Positions 1-8,051 of a stretch of DNA of 64,000 nt are shown here, piece by piece. The DNA is from Bradyrhizobium xenonodulans (GTDB lineage: Bacteria > Pseudomonadota > Alphaproteobacteria > Rhizobiales > Xanthobacteraceae). The stretch's first letter is position 1. Every line of letters starts with the position of its first letter. The notes beneath the pieces were generated by a model, which did no database searches, was not told the DNA's origin, and was given only the letters and a program-made list of their open reading frames with translations. Where the stretch lies: assembly GCF_027594865.1 (NCBI RefSeq), contig NZ_CP089391.1:4556501-4620500 (forward strand). The letters run 5' to 3'. The translations under genes and the position numbers were made by a program.

Positions 1-157
1 CCGTGCCGGCATTCGAATCCGACATAAAATATTGATTGGTGGTCGCGTCGCGGTAGACCAGCTTACCGGCGGTAATCGTCTCTCCGGCCACGCCCTGCTC
101 GGTGCGCGCGCCACTGTTCGCAAGCACGGCAGAGGCCGTAATCCCAAGATCGGTCAT
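1..157 (-). CDS. Phage structural protein, N-terminal part
   Basis: Reading left from an ATG at 157, preceded by an AGGAGG ribosome binding site at about 163-170, the frame is open to the window edge (52 residues). It begins MTDLGITASAVLANSGAR and goes on with a segment rich in short beta-like strands (ETITAGKLVYRD). This resembles capsid-cement (DUF2190-like) or tail-tube N-termini, but 52 residues do not decide. It is the next gene after the gpU-like protein in the late operon, where lambda-type phages place the tail tube protein. The rest lies outside the window. Confidence 0.6.
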   Translation of the reverse strand, partial: MTDLGITASAVLANSGARTEQGVAGETITAGKLVYRDATTNQYFMSDSNAGT

Positions 158-190
158 TTTCAAGTCCTCCTGTTGATGGTCGGGGAAAAA

Positions 191-652
191 TCAGACAGCC
201 GCGGTCGGCGCGCCTTCGGCCGTGCGGTAAGTCGCGAGATATTCGAGACGCACGCCGCCGAGGTGCCGCTCGCCGTCGGACTCAGCAATCATCTCGGTGG
301 AGACCAATTTGAGATCCAGCAGTAACCCGTTCAGAAACGAGCCGCGAGGATCGACAAGCCCCCACATGGCCCCTTCGATTTCGACGGCGATCTGATCAAG
401 CGTGTCGTCCGGCACGCTTGCCATCGAGACGCGGCCCTCGATGTCGACAATAGCTCCGCGCTCGAGCGTGGGCGGGAAGCCCTTAACCGCCCGCGCCGCC
501 GTCTCCGAACGCACATAGACCAGGAGCGTCGGTGCGTGCCCTTTCGCAAGGGAGCGCGTGCGACCTGCAAACACGCGGTCCGCTGTCGTCGGCAGACCGG
601 TCAGCGCAGCGACCAACGCGTCGCGAGTCGTCTTGCGAACATGATCAGTCAT
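191..652 (-). CDS. Tail terminator-like protein (gpU type)
   Basis: A 153-residue protein. Its position directly after a gpZ-like gene and its size match the minor tail/tail terminator (gpU-like) proteins of lambda-type siphophages, which cap the tail tube and join it to the connector. The N-terminal helix (RKTTRDALVAALTGLPTTADRV) followed by a mixed alpha/beta body, including ERGAIVDIEGRVSM and a central DDTLDQIAVEIEGAM helix, fits that fold. The start at 652 overlaps the stop of the upstream gene as TGATG, typical of translational coupling. The assignment rests on synteny and fold pattern rather than a diagnostic motif. Confidence 0.6.
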   Translation of the reverse strand: MTDHVRKTTRDALVAALTGLPTTADRVFAGRTRSLAKGHAPTLLVYVRSETAARAVKGFPPTLERGAIVDIEGRVSMASVPDDTLDQIAVEIEGAMWGLVDPRGSFLNGLLLDLKLVSTEMIAESDGERHLGGVRLEYLATYRTAEGAPTAAV

Positions 653-1422
653 CAGGCAGCTTTCGGCAGCTTGGAGAGCACGAATTTCTCGAAGCCAATG
701 CGCGCATTGGCGACAAGCTTCTGATCGAACACGGCCGCAGCCCGCTCATAGAAAGGAAAGCGCTTCTGGTAGCGCGGCGCCCGCACGAACATGATGACGG
801 GCACCATCGCCTGCAGGTCGGCGCGGTAGTAGATGCCGGCAGCGACCTTGCGATCGGCATTGCCGGCAATGCCTGGCCGCAGCACGAAGTAGCGACCAAC
901 AGCCTTTTTCTTCGCCCGCGCCCGCGACTTCTTGGTTTGGTTGGCCTGATAACCCGCCTTCTGCTCGGCAGCACCGAGCTGCGACAGGATCCGCTCGATC
1001 GTCGAGCCCGAAATGTTGCCGTAGGAATCCAGCTTGACGCCACTGCCCGGCACCGCGAACTCGTCGGACTGCATCAGTCCGGCCCGGATCAACCGCCGCT
1101 CGAATGCCTTATGGACGCGCGCCCCGCCTTCGACCTGCGGACGAAGATAGCGCCAGGCCGGCACCGAGCCGAAACCATCCTTGAAATAGACCTCGGCGAC
1201 CAGGTCGCGCTTCGTGGCCGGCTTCACATACAGCGCATTCAGCGTGAACCGTGTCGGCCGATCGAACACGCCCTGCATGGTCTCGACCTCGGCCGCCTTG
1301 ATGTCCTTGGCGGTCTGCGTAAGCGCATAGGCCGTGACGAAGGGCGCATCGCGCTCGGAGAGATCGCGCAGCGCACGGCGGACGTCGTCGACCTCGACGC
1401 GATAATGAACGCCAGCGGCCAT
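652..1422 (-). CDS. Minor tail/tail completion protein, gpZ-like
   Basis: A 256-residue basic protein with the hallmarks of prophage minor tail protein Z: a helical N-terminus (VEVDDVRRALRDLSE, then an ALTQTAKDIKAAEVETM helix) and the segment FTLNALYVKPATKRDL, a pattern seen in this family. It probably sits at the head-tail interface and is needed for tail completion. It is coupled by TGATG to the genes on both sides (starts at 1422 and 652). No membrane segment or signal peptide is present. Family assignment is by pattern and by gene order between the head-tail joining gene and the gpU-like gene. Confidence 0.65.
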   Translation of the reverse strand: MAAGVHYRVEVDDVRRALRDLSERDAPFVTAYALTQTAKDIKAAEVETMQGVFDRPTRFTLNALYVKPATKRDLVAEVYFKDGFGSVPAWRYLRPQVEGGARVHKAFERRLIRAGLMQSDEFAVPGSGVKLDSYGNISGSTIERILSQLGAAEQKAGYQANQTKKSRARAKKKAVGRYFVLRPGIAGNADRKVAAGIYYRADLQAMVPVIMFVRAPRYQKRFPFYERAAAVFDQKLVANARIGFEKFVLSKLPKAA

Positions 1423-1748
1423 CAGACCAGCGCCCCCAGCCGCAGCAGCGCCATGCCCTGCCCGTCCGGCTCGATCGAGACCACCTCAAACGCGCCCTCG
1501 CCGGTGACGGCCAGCTGGTCTCCGGCGTCACCATCCGCCGCCCCCGGCAGGTCCGCCATGCGGCAGAAGAACGTCGGCCGAGCGTCGATCGAGGCGACCT
1601 GGTTGAGGTCGGTGCTGATCGACGGGCGGTCGAAGATGCCGGAGAACGGGTCCGACGCCGCGCCGGCCGCGCGCGTGTAGATGCCCTCGGCGCCGAATTC
1701 ATCGGCGTTGAGGAACACGGCGCGATCGGCGGCGGACTCGATCGACAT
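1422..1748 (-). CDS. Head-tail joining protein (gpFII-like position)
   Basis: A 108-residue protein beginning MSIESAADRAVFLNADEFG. Size and place (after capsid genes, before the gpZ-like gene) match the FII/head-tail attachment proteins of lambda-type phages, which bind the portal ring and prepare the head for the tail. The ending GQGMALLRLGAL is a typical closing beta-strand for this small fold. It starts 3 bp after the stop of the upstream gene and its stop overlaps the next start. Mainly a synteny call. Confidence 0.55.
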   Translation of the reverse strand: MSIESAADRAVFLNADEFGAEGIYTRAAGAASDPFSGIFDRPSISTDLNQVASIDARPTFFCRMADLPGAADGDAGDQLAVTGEGAFEVVSIEPDGQGMALLRLGALV

Positions 1749-1751
1749 CGG

Positions 1752-2291
1752 TCAGGCCTTGTCGGGCTGAGCCTTGGAGGCTTCAGCAAATTCCTTGCGA
1801 CGCGCGGCAACGTAGTCCCCGACCTTGGGATAATCTTTCTTGACCGCCTCGGTCGTGGCCCACTCTTCGGCCCACGCCGACTCGCGGGCGGCCGTCTCGC
1901 GCTGCTCCTGCTCTGCGAGACGCGCAGCCTCCTCCTGCTCAATCTTCCGGGCGCGCTCCTCTTCGGCCCGGTCGGCCATGGCGTTATGGATCTTCAGCGC
2001 CTCGAGGAATGCCAGCACGGGATCGTCACGATCGCGCTTGCCCTTGACGGGCACGACATCCTCGACCAGCTCGAGCTGGCCTTTCGGCGGCTCGGTGAGG
2101 CCGAGCAACTCGCCGGCCTTGAACGCCTGCGTTTCCTTGGCCCGCGCGAGGCCAAAGCCATCGCAGACCCGCCCGCCGCCGGGCAGCGGCTCGAGCTTGT
2201 GCGCGCGCCCTGTCGCCTGCGCGGTGCTGAGCAGCAGCAGCGCGCCGGCGCCGACATGAAAACCACGACCGATAACGCGATAGGCCTGCAT
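1752..2291 (-). CDS. Phage hypothetical protein with charged coiled coil
   Basis: A 179-residue protein whose start (ATG at 2291) is set by an AGGAGA ribosome binding site. The first 60 residues include a small globular segment (MQAYRVIGRGFHVGAGALLL). Residues 85-155 are a long charged helix rich in Glu, Ala and Arg (ADRAEEERARKIEQEEAARL), a clear coiled coil. It lies between the major capsid and the head-tail joining gene, the place of gpFI-type DNA packaging accessory proteins in lambda. A role in stimulating packaging or in head completion is inferred from position only. Confidence 0.6.
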   Translation of the reverse strand: MQAYRVIGRGFHVGAGALLLLSTAQATGRAHKLEPLPGGGRVCDGFGLARAKETQAFKAGELLGLTEPPKGQLELVEDVVPVKGKRDRDDPVLAFLEALKIHNAMADRAEEERARKIEQEEAARLAEQEQRETAARESAWAEEWATTEAVKKDYPKVGDYVAARRKEFAEASKAQPDKA

Positions 2292-2364
2292 AGGACGTCT
2301 CCTTTGAGGTTGATGAAACAGGGCTGTCGACGGCAGCGGCTTCTCACGGCTGCCCGCGACAACC

Positions 2365-2388
2365 CTCCCCGGCAGGCGAGCCGGGGAG
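2365..2388 (-). other. Intergenic RNA hairpin 3' of capsid gene
   Basis: CTCCCCGGC (2365-2373) and GCCGGGGAG (2380-2388) form a perfect 9-bp stem with a 6-nt loop, 24 nt downstream of the capsid stop codon in the transcript. No T-tract follows, so it is not a standard terminator. It may stabilise or help process the capsid mRNA. It is one of three hairpins in equivalent positions in this head module. Confidence 0.5.
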
Positions 2389-2411
2389 AGAAGCGGAGAT
2401 GACACTGAGGA

Positions 2412-3374
2412 TCAGTTGAGCGTGACGTGCACGCTGCGCTGCCAGTAGCCGTATCCCGCGCCGCGCCAGGCATCGATGCCCATCTGCCAGGCGTCGTTGT
2501 CGAACTCGAACTCGGACCCTTCGGCCTTCATCTTCATCTCGACTTCCTGCTCGGTCTGGCGGATCAGCGCCTTGATGGGCGAGTCCGTACGGAACACGGT
2601 GAACTGGTTGGTCCAGCCGGCCGCAGTCAGGCGCACATTCAAGACGACCTCGACCTTGAAGTTGCGGAGCAGATTGGGGTTGAGGTTCTGCACCGACATC
2701 GCCGGCACCAGCGTCGAGACCGCCGCGAGTGCGGACTGCATCAGGCCGAGCGGCACCATTACCGTGAAGCTGGTGGCGTTCTCGTTCATCGGCTCACCCT
2801 TGTCGTCCTTGAACGACAGGATCTGCACGATCGCCTTGATGATGGCCTGCTGCATCTCCTCGGTCGAGGGATTGGCGGGCGTGCCGTGAAGAACGCAAGG
2901 CAGACCGGCGATGGCGACGCCGATCTTGTTCGACTGCACGCCGGAGTCGCCCTCGACGTGGTCGGTGTCGTAGAAATACTGGCCGTCATAGCAGAGCGAC
3001 GACACGCCGTTGACGATCAGGGTCGAGGTCAGCGAGGCCCAATGGGTCTGGCTGCGATCAGCGAATTCGTCGATGCGAGCGCGGATCTGGCCGGTCTTGT
3101 CGCGGCGCGCATCCTTTTTCTGGATCTCGAGCGTCGCTTCATAGTGCTTGTTGATGATGGTCAAGCCGTTGCCGGTGAATCCCTTAGCCTGGCGCTGGCC
3201 GATCCATTCCCGCATCATCGGGGTCTGGCCGAGGAAGTTGTAGGTTTCCGAGGACTGGTCGGAGCCAAAATAGTTCGAGACGCCGTCCAGCCAATTGGTG
3301 CCGGGATCGGTCTCGAGCCGGGCGAAATACATGCCCCGGATGGCACGGCTGGAAAGCAGGGAAAGATCAGACAT
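2412..3374 (-). CDS. Major capsid protein, Mu gpT-like
   Basis: A 320-residue protein of the Mu-like major head subunit gpT family, which forms the HK97-fold icosahedral shell. Supporting stretches are the N-terminal LETDPGTNWLDGVSNYFGSD, the segment PMMREWIGQRQAKGF, and the YDGQYFYDTDHVEGDSG region typical of gpT proteins, with a C-terminal GYGYWQRSVHVTLN. Length is close to the family norm of about 300 residues. It follows a capsid-cement gene and sits apart from its neighbours by about 100-120 bp on each side, which is unusual in this otherwise overlapping operon; both gaps carry hairpins. Its combination with lambda-type terminase and portal genes is a mosaic trait. Confidence 0.85.
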   Translation of the reverse strand: MSDLSLLSSRAIRGMYFARLETDPGTNWLDGVSNYFGSDQSSETYNFLGQTPMMREWIGQRQAKGFTGNGLTIINKHYEATLEIQKKDARRDKTGQIRARIDEFADRSQTHWASLTSTLIVNGVSSLCYDGQYFYDTDHVEGDSGVQSNKIGVAIAGLPCVLHGTPANPSTEEMQQAIIKAIVQILSFKDDKGEPMNENATSFTVMVPLGLMQSALAAVSTLVPAMSVQNLNPNLLRNFKVEVVLNVRLTAAGWTNQFTVFRTDSPIKALIRQTEQEVEMKMKAEGSEFEFDNDAWQMGIDAWRGAGYGYWQRSVHVTLN

Positions 3375-3436
3375 GGTCTAGCGTTCCTTGTGGTTGAGAT
3401 GGTGAGCCCCGCGGCCGTGCGGCCGGGAAAGTGGGA

Positions 3437-3463
3437 GCGCGGCGACCAGGATGGCCGCCGCGC
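3437..3463 (-). other. Intergenic RNA hairpin 3' of cement gene
   Basis: GCGCGGCG (3437-3444) pairs with CGCCGCGC (3456-3463) across an 11-nt loop, 10 nt after the stop of the cement gene in the minus-strand transcript and upstream of the capsid start at 3374. No U-tract follows. A smaller CGGCC/GGCCG hairpin lies next to it at 3412-3425. This is probably an mRNA stability or processing signal. Confidence 0.45.
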
Positions 3464-3473
3464 GGGTGACGCC

Positions 3474-4247
3474 TTACGCTTCGCGCGCCCAGGTGCCGAA
3501 CACGCGGGCGGACCAGCCGTTGGCGTCGCCCTGTGCGATCTCGGCCCAATCACCACGCCGCGCCGTCGCCTTGGTGTTGATGAGGTCCTTGTTGTCGGCC
3601 GCGGCGATGCCGGGTCCCTCGATCATGTCGGCGGCGTTCGGGCTGATCGCGACGCCGACCGTGCCGAACGAACCGAGGTTGCCAATGCGGACAAAGTTGA
3701 TGCCCTCGACCGCCGGCAGAGTGATGACCACGGCGTCGGTATCGACCCACAACCACTTGCCAGTGTCGGTCGCGTCAACCGCGTAGTTCGCGCTCTTGAG
3801 CACGTGCGTGAAGCCGGCATAGGGATCGCGCAGGCCATCCGCGTCGAACTCGACCAGGACGATACCGGCCGAGATGAAGCGATGCACGAAGCCGACAAAG
3901 GATCCGCCGACCGGCGAGAACGAGAACGTGTCGTCGTCGGAAGCGTAGACCGGCAAGCCGCGATCGGTGATGACGGCGCCGGTGACCGGCAGCACAATCA
4001 TGCCGAAGGTGCGGAGGTCGACGTTGATCGCCGCAGCGGCGCCGGCCGAGTTATCGGCTTGCGCGTTGGCAAAGCCGGCGAAACGGTCGCCGGCGACCAG
4101 CGGGCGGCCATGACCGGTCGCATCGACGCTGCCGACGGCGGCGCCTTCATAGATGATATCGGCTGCAATCACCGGCAGCGCGCTGTACTCGATCGCGGTC
4201 CGGCTGCCCTCATAGACGCGCGGCTTATTGACGGCCAAAGTGGTCAT
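3474..4247 (-). CDS. Capsid cement/head decoration protein (DUF2190-like)
   Basis: A 257-residue, beta-rich protein starting MTTLAVNKPRVYEGSR at 4247. The N-terminal half (ADIIYEGAAVGSVDATGHGR, then AGDRFAGFANAQADNSAG and LRTFGMIVLPVTG) has the barrel pattern of DUF2190-type capsid cement proteins, which bind the outside of the capsid and strengthen it. The C-terminal half (from about residue 140: KSANYAVDATDTGKWLWVDT) looks like a second beta domain, as in some longer cement proteins. It lies between the scaffold-like gene and the capsid gene, which fits. An in-frame extension further upstream has no ribosome binding site and is unlikely. Confidence 0.65.
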   Translation of the reverse strand: MTTLAVNKPRVYEGSRTAIEYSALPVIAADIIYEGAAVGSVDATGHGRPLVAGDRFAGFANAQADNSAGAAAAINVDLRTFGMIVLPVTGAVITDRGLPVYASDDDTFSFSPVGGSFVGFVHRFISAGIVLVEFDADGLRDPYAGFTHVLKSANYAVDATDTGKWLWVDTDAVVITLPAVEGINFVRIGNLGSFGTVGVAISPNAADMIEGPGIAAADNKDLINTKATARRGDWAEIAQGDANGWSARVFGTWAREA

Positions 4248-4327
4248 TGGCTGGTTTCCTGTTTCGGAATGTTGGAAGGAAAGCGCCGGCGCGGAATGCG
4301 GGACGGCGAAAAACGCGAACACGCAAA

Positions 4328-4352
4328 CCGGGCGGCTGACGGAGCCGCCCGG
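4328..4352 (-). other. Intergenic RNA hairpin 3' of scaffold-like gene
   Basis: CCGGGCGGCT (4328-4337) and AGCCGCCCGG (4343-4352) make a perfect 10-bp stem with a 5-nt loop, 11 nt after the stop at 4364. On the minus strand it is followed by TTTGCGTG and later TTTTT, so it could act as a weak terminator or attenuator between the scaffold-like gene and the cement/capsid genes. Confidence 0.5.
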
Positions 4353-4363
4353 AACTGGTCGAA

Positions 4364-4933
4364 TTACCTGCGGGCGCCGAGCACGCGGACCTTGCCGGCA
4401 GACTCGGCGACCTTCAGCGAGACATAGTCGTCGACCGTCGCGAACTCGGCCTGGAGCGCGGCCGAGCTGGCGTATTCGGCCTTCCAACCGTCCGGCGTCG
4501 AGCCCTTCTCGACCTCGGACGCCGCAGCAGCGGTCGGATGCGACTGCGGCGCGGCCACGACCTTGCCGGTGACCTTCTCGACGTCGACGATGGCCTGCGC
4601 CTGCTGCCCGCGCGCAACCTTCTCCGCAGCCAGGATGCGGCCGGCCGCCATGTCGGGCGTCACGGTCGCGTCCGCCTTCATCGTCGCGATCAGCGCCTCA
4701 TGGCCCGCCATGGCGTGCGCCTCGATGCCGATGATGCGCGCGCGCTCGGCGGTGGCACCCTCGGCGCGGATCGCCGCGCAGAGATCCGGGAACGCGCCAG
4801 CGAGCTCGGCCGCGGTGGTCACAGTCGCAGCAGCGGGCGGAGCCGCCGCGCCAGGCGCCGGCGGCACCTGCACTGCGGTCGACGACATCGCAGCCGCATG
4901 CACGGCCGCCAAAGCAGATCCAGCACCAGACAT
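4364..4933 (-). CDS. Scaffold-like head assembly protein
   Basis: A 189-residue Ala-rich protein. The start at ATG 4933 is supported by an AAGAGGAG ribosome binding site. The first 50 residues are low complexity (Ala/Pro). The middle (AERARIIGIEAHAMAGHEAL, then a DATVTPDMAAGRILAAEKVA helix) matches the C-terminal extension that many prophage S49-family head proteases carry fused to their catalytic domain, thought to act as the capsid scaffold. Here it is a separate gene directly after the protease, with 37 bp between. The function is inferred from this relation. The ending DDYVSLKVAESAGKVRVLG is helical and may contact the capsid protein. Confidence 0.55.
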   Translation of the reverse strand: MSGAGSALAAVHAAAMSSTAVQVPPAPGAAAPPAAATVTTAAELAGAFPDLCAAIRAEGATAERARIIGIEAHAMAGHEALIATMKADATVTPDMAAGRILAAEKVARGQQAQAIVDVEKVTGKVVAAPQSHPTAAAASEVEKGSTPDGWKAEYASSAALQAEFATVDDYVSLKVAESAGKVRVLGARR

Positions 4934-4970
4934 GTAGTTCACTCCTCTTGGGTTGTTGGCCGGTAGCGGC

Positions 4971-5894
4971 CTAGTTGACGCTCTTGACGAACTCGGAAAA
5001 CGCGACTTGCGGATCGATGATGCCGTCGACCAGGCCGGACGTGACGGCGTCCTCGCCGTGATAGACCTGCGCCTCGGTCGCCAGCGCTTTCTGCACCGAC
5101 AGCCGCGAACCGCGGCCGCTTGCGACCGCCGCAGCGAACGCGTCGCGACGGCGATCGACGCGCGCCTGCAGAGAGGCACGCAAATCGTCGGGCAGCGGCT
5201 CGGTCGGATTGCCGTCGGCCTTGTGCTTGCCGGACGTGATCAGCGTGATCTTGACGCCGTCCTGCTCGAGCTTTTTCGACATGTCGGCATGCATGGTGAT
5301 GACGCCGATCGAGCCGGCCGCGCCGGTTTCGGGCATCACGATCTGACGGGCTTGCGAGGCGAGCAGATACCCGGCCGACAGCGAGAAATCGGTTAGGATG
5401 GCAATGGTCGGCTTTTGCGCCGAGAGCTGGCCGATCATAGCGGCCGTCTCGAATGCGCCATTGACCTCGCCACCGAACGAGTCGACCTCGAACGCCACGC
5501 CCTTGATGTTCGGGTCGCGGCCGGCGCGCGCGATCTGCGCTTGCAGGCCCTCATAGGAGGTTTCGCCGGACGACTGGCCGATAAATTTGCCCTTGTGGAC
5601 GAGCGTGCCCTCGATCCCGATCACGCCGACATTGCCGACGCGCTGCACCAGGCGGTCGCCGGCATTGGCGCGCTCGTAAGCACTGCCGATGGGATCGCCG
5701 AGCTTACCCATCGCATCAGAAGGACGGCCGTGCTCGAACGCGACATGGTTCACCGCCGCAATACCCGGCAGCGTCACGCCGCCGTCGACGATGCGCGCGC
5801 CGAGGCCGATCAGGAAGGCCTGCAGCTTGCCGGGATCAACCATCAGCTCGGCGCCGAACAGGCGGCTCGCGATATGCGGCATCAACAGCGTCAT
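4971..5894 (-). CDS. Phage head maturation protease, S49 family
   Basis: A 307-residue serine peptidase of the SppA/S49 family, of the kind that processes the portal or scaffold in lambda-type heads. The core begins at GNVGVIGIEGTLVHKG (residues about 87-102). The motif FEVDSFGGEVNGA follows, then the nucleophile motif DFSLSAGYLLASQA (Ser in SAGY) and TGAAGSIGVITMHADMS. The general-base lysine is likely in ITLITSGKHKADGNP. The usual C-terminal scaffold extension is missing and is encoded by the next gene. The start at 5894 overlaps the portal stop by 4 nt (ATGA). Confidence 0.85.
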   Translation of the reverse strand: MTLLMPHIASRLFGAELMVDPGKLQAFLIGLGARIVDGGVTLPGIAAVNHVAFEHGRPSDAMGKLGDPIGSAYERANAGDRLVQRVGNVGVIGIEGTLVHKGKFIGQSSGETSYEGLQAQIARAGRDPNIKGVAFEVDSFGGEVNGAFETAAMIGQLSAQKPTIAILTDFSLSAGYLLASQARQIVMPETGAAGSIGVITMHADMSKKLEQDGVKITLITSGKHKADGNPTEPLPDDLRASLQARVDRRRDAFAAAVASGRGSRLSVQKALATEAQVYHGEDAVTSGLVDGIIDPQVAFSEFVKSVN

Positions 5895-7519
5895 TTGGCG
5901 GCCCTTTTCGGTTCGGGTTGCTCGTCACCGTCATCCGGCTCGGCGTCCGGATCGTCAGGCTGCGCCGGCGCGTTCGGGTTGGCGGCGGGCGGTGGCGGCG
6001 CGACGACGCCGGTCTGCTTGCGCATCGCGGTTTCCTTGGCGCGCTGCGCGTTCTTTTTCTCGAACTCGCCGCCGGTCCGCTCCATACAGACCTGCTCGAT
6101 GGTCTTGAAGCCTTGCTCGACATCCTGCGTGTCCGCGTCCGATTCCTGTTTCGGGTTGAGGCTGGCGCGCTGCGGCCCGATCCACTCGGCGCCGCAATAG
6201 GCTTTGCGCAGCATCGGGTCGGCAAAGAAGCCCGGACGATTGAGGCGGCCGGTCGCAACCGCCTCCTCCATCATCCATTCGTACGCCGGCTGCACCAGGC
6301 GCGCGGCGAGCCAGGTGCGGCGCCGGCGGAAATACTGCCAGGCCATCTCCAGCGCGGCCCGGGAGGCCGAATAGGACGCTGTGAAATGCTTGACCAGCAG
6401 CTCGAATGGGATCTCCAGCGCGACGCCGATCTGCCGGCAGAACGACATCACGAACGGGTCGAAATTCGAATTCGGCCGCGACGGATTGAAGGTGTTGAGC
6501 TTCTCCCCCTCCGCGAGCCCGACGACCGCGGCCCCGCCGAGCTTGACCTCGTTGGAGTTGAGGCTCGCATCGGTCTCGCCGAGCGGCGGCTCCGAGCCGT
6601 CATCGTTCGGCGCCTCGATCACAAACGCGACCATGGCGGTTGCGACTGCGGCGTCGACCTCGGCCTCCGAATAGGTCGCGAGCTGCTTCAGGAACTCGAT
6701 CACCGGCGCCAGATACGGCACGCCGCGCGTCTGCTCCGGCCGCAGACGATCGTAGAGGTGCAGCACCACCGGCAGGCCGGTCTCCGTGCGCGCGGCGACC
6801 CGCTCCCACTCAAGGCCGAGGACACGCAGCCCGCCCGGGTGCTTGTTGGTGACGTGATAGGCGACGTGCACGCCGTGCTTGTCGACCTCGACGCCGCCAG
6901 CGATGGCGTCGGTATCGGCCGCGCGCTGCGGATTGCAGACGCGGTCCGCCTCGATCATCTGCAGCTTGGTGCCGTAGGCATCGCCGGGGTCCTTACGATA
7001 ACGGCGCAGCATGAACAGGTCGCCCGACTCCAGGACGCCGCGATAGGAGGTCGCCTCCAGCTCGTCCATGCACTGCACGCGCGTGAAATCACAGGTCGCG
7101 CAGAACAGCTCCCATTCCCGCTCCTGCTCGCGTTCCATCGCGTCGGCCTGCTCCGGCGTGATGCCGAGCGCCTCATGATCGACATTGGCCTGCAGTTTGA
7201 GGCCATCGCCGACCACGTTGGTGACGTTGGTCGCGATGGCACCGGTTGCGATCGGCGCGTTGCGCGCGAGGTCGCGCGAGCGGCCGCGCAGATCCGGCAG
7301 GTCGAGCAGCGTATCGGCATCGGCCGAGCCATCCCTCGGCCGATAGCGCTTGGTCGCTCGCCGCTCGCGTGCCCCGCCATTGTAGCCGCCGGCGCCGGTC
7401 GCCGAGGCGAGCTCGGTCCGCGCCTGCGCCCGCGCCAGGCCGCGCTGCGGATCGAAGGTCGCGACGACGCGGTCAATGAAATTCAGCTGCATCGGCTGCC
7501 TGGTCGAAGGATTGGCCAT
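5891..7519 (-). CDS. Phage portal protein, lambda family
   Basis: A 542-residue portal protein, the dodecameric ring through which DNA enters the head. The start is ATG 7519 with a GGAGTG site. Diagnostic segments are the N-terminal RYRPRDGSADADTLLDLPDL, the ARNAPIATGAIATNVTNVVG helix, YRKDPGDAYGTKLQMIEADR followed by VCNP, and SYSASRAALEMAWQYFRRRR near residue 400, all characteristic of lambda gpB-type portals. The C-terminus is an acidic, Pro-rich tail (DDPDAEPDDGDEQPEP) ending KRAAK. It overlaps the protease by 4 nt and follows the DUF6148 gene by 2 bp. Confidence 0.9.
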   Translation of the reverse strand: MANPSTRQPMQLNFIDRVVATFDPQRGLARAQARTELASATGAGGYNGGARERRATKRYRPRDGSADADTLLDLPDLRGRSRDLARNAPIATGAIATNVTNVVGDGLKLQANVDHEALGITPEQADAMEREQEREWELFCATCDFTRVQCMDELEATSYRGVLESGDLFMLRRYRKDPGDAYGTKLQMIEADRVCNPQRAADTDAIAGGVEVDKHGVHVAYHVTNKHPGGLRVLGLEWERVAARTETGLPVVLHLYDRLRPEQTRGVPYLAPVIEFLKQLATYSEAEVDAAVATAMVAFVIEAPNDDGSEPPLGETDASLNSNEVKLGGAAVVGLAEGEKLNTFNPSRPNSNFDPFVMSFCRQIGVALEIPFELLVKHFTASYSASRAALEMAWQYFRRRRTWLAARLVQPAYEWMMEEAVATGRLNRPGFFADPMLRKAYCGAEWIGPQRASLNPKQESDADTQDVEQGFKTIEQVCMERTGGEFEKKNAQRAKETAMRKQTGVVAPPPPAANPNAPAQPDDPDAEPDDGDEQPEPKRAAK

Positions 7520-7521
7520 GG

Positions 7522-7761
7522 TCACTCCGGCACGATGTAGCGGGTACGGCGGCGGCCGCCGGCCGCGGCCGGCGTCAGGGTCTTCACCTGTGCGTCCCAG
7601 AATTCGATCATCTGGCGGATCTCCGCGGCGTCGGCGCGCTGCAGCTTGCGGCGGCCGTTGCCGGTCTCGATCTCGTAGGACTGGCTCGCAGCGACCGCCG
7701 TCGACGCTGCAATCCAAGTCGCGAGCTGGGCTTGCGCCTGCTCGAGCGTGATGCCTGCCAT
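7522..7761 (-). CDS. gpW/DUF6148-like head-tail joining protein
   Basis: A 79-residue protein starting MAGITLEQAQAQLATWIAAS. The pattern of an amphipathic N-terminal helix, a YEIETGNGRRKLQRADAAEI strand-helix and an IRQMIEFWDAQVKTL helix is that of the DUF6148/gpW group found just before portal genes. Such proteins plug or extend the portal after packaging. It ends 2 bp before the portal start. It is separated from the terminase by four cargo-type genes, which is not the usual lambda order. Confidence 0.75.
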   Translation of the reverse strand: MAGITLEQAQAQLATWIAASTAVAASQSYEIETGNGRRKLQRADAAEIRQMIEFWDAQVKTLTPAAAGGRRRTRYIVPE

Positions 7762-7826
7762 GGGGCGGGCTCCTGCGATGTGGGGTGGTTCTACTTAAGG
7801 AACGGACACGGTGCTAAGGTCGGCCC

Positions 7827-7916
7827 ATGGACTGGCACCGGGCTGCCTTCGCGACGTCGCTGATATTGCTGGCAATCGTCGCCGCCGTGCTGCTCTACGT
7901 GCTGTACGCTGCCTAG
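7827..7916 (+). CDS. Possible 29-residue membrane peptide
   Basis: An ATG at 7827 opens a 29-codon frame, MDWHRAAFATSLILLAIVAA and nine more hydrophobic residues, ending in TAG. It would be a single transmembrane helix with a short charged N-terminus. The ribosome binding site is weak (AAGGTCGG). It is the first of three small plus-strand frames set against the direction of the late operon. It could be a real small membrane protein or chance. Confidence 0.3.
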   Translation: MDWHRAAFATSLILLAIVAAVLLYVLYAA

Positions 7917-8051
7917 CAGTCACGATCCGCGACGAAAATGGGGCCTATGTTCGAGACCGTCGCAACGTTCGAGACCAGGACGCTGCCCTGAAGGGAGTGG
8001 ACGACTTTAGCTTGATCAGGCTAGGTTGCCGCTCAGAGCCGGAGGAGCCCA

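Noticed and set aside
2427..4427. A 666-codon plus-strand open frame
   Set aside because: Antisense to the capsid and cement genes; composition is that of a mirrored frame, with no ribosome binding site.
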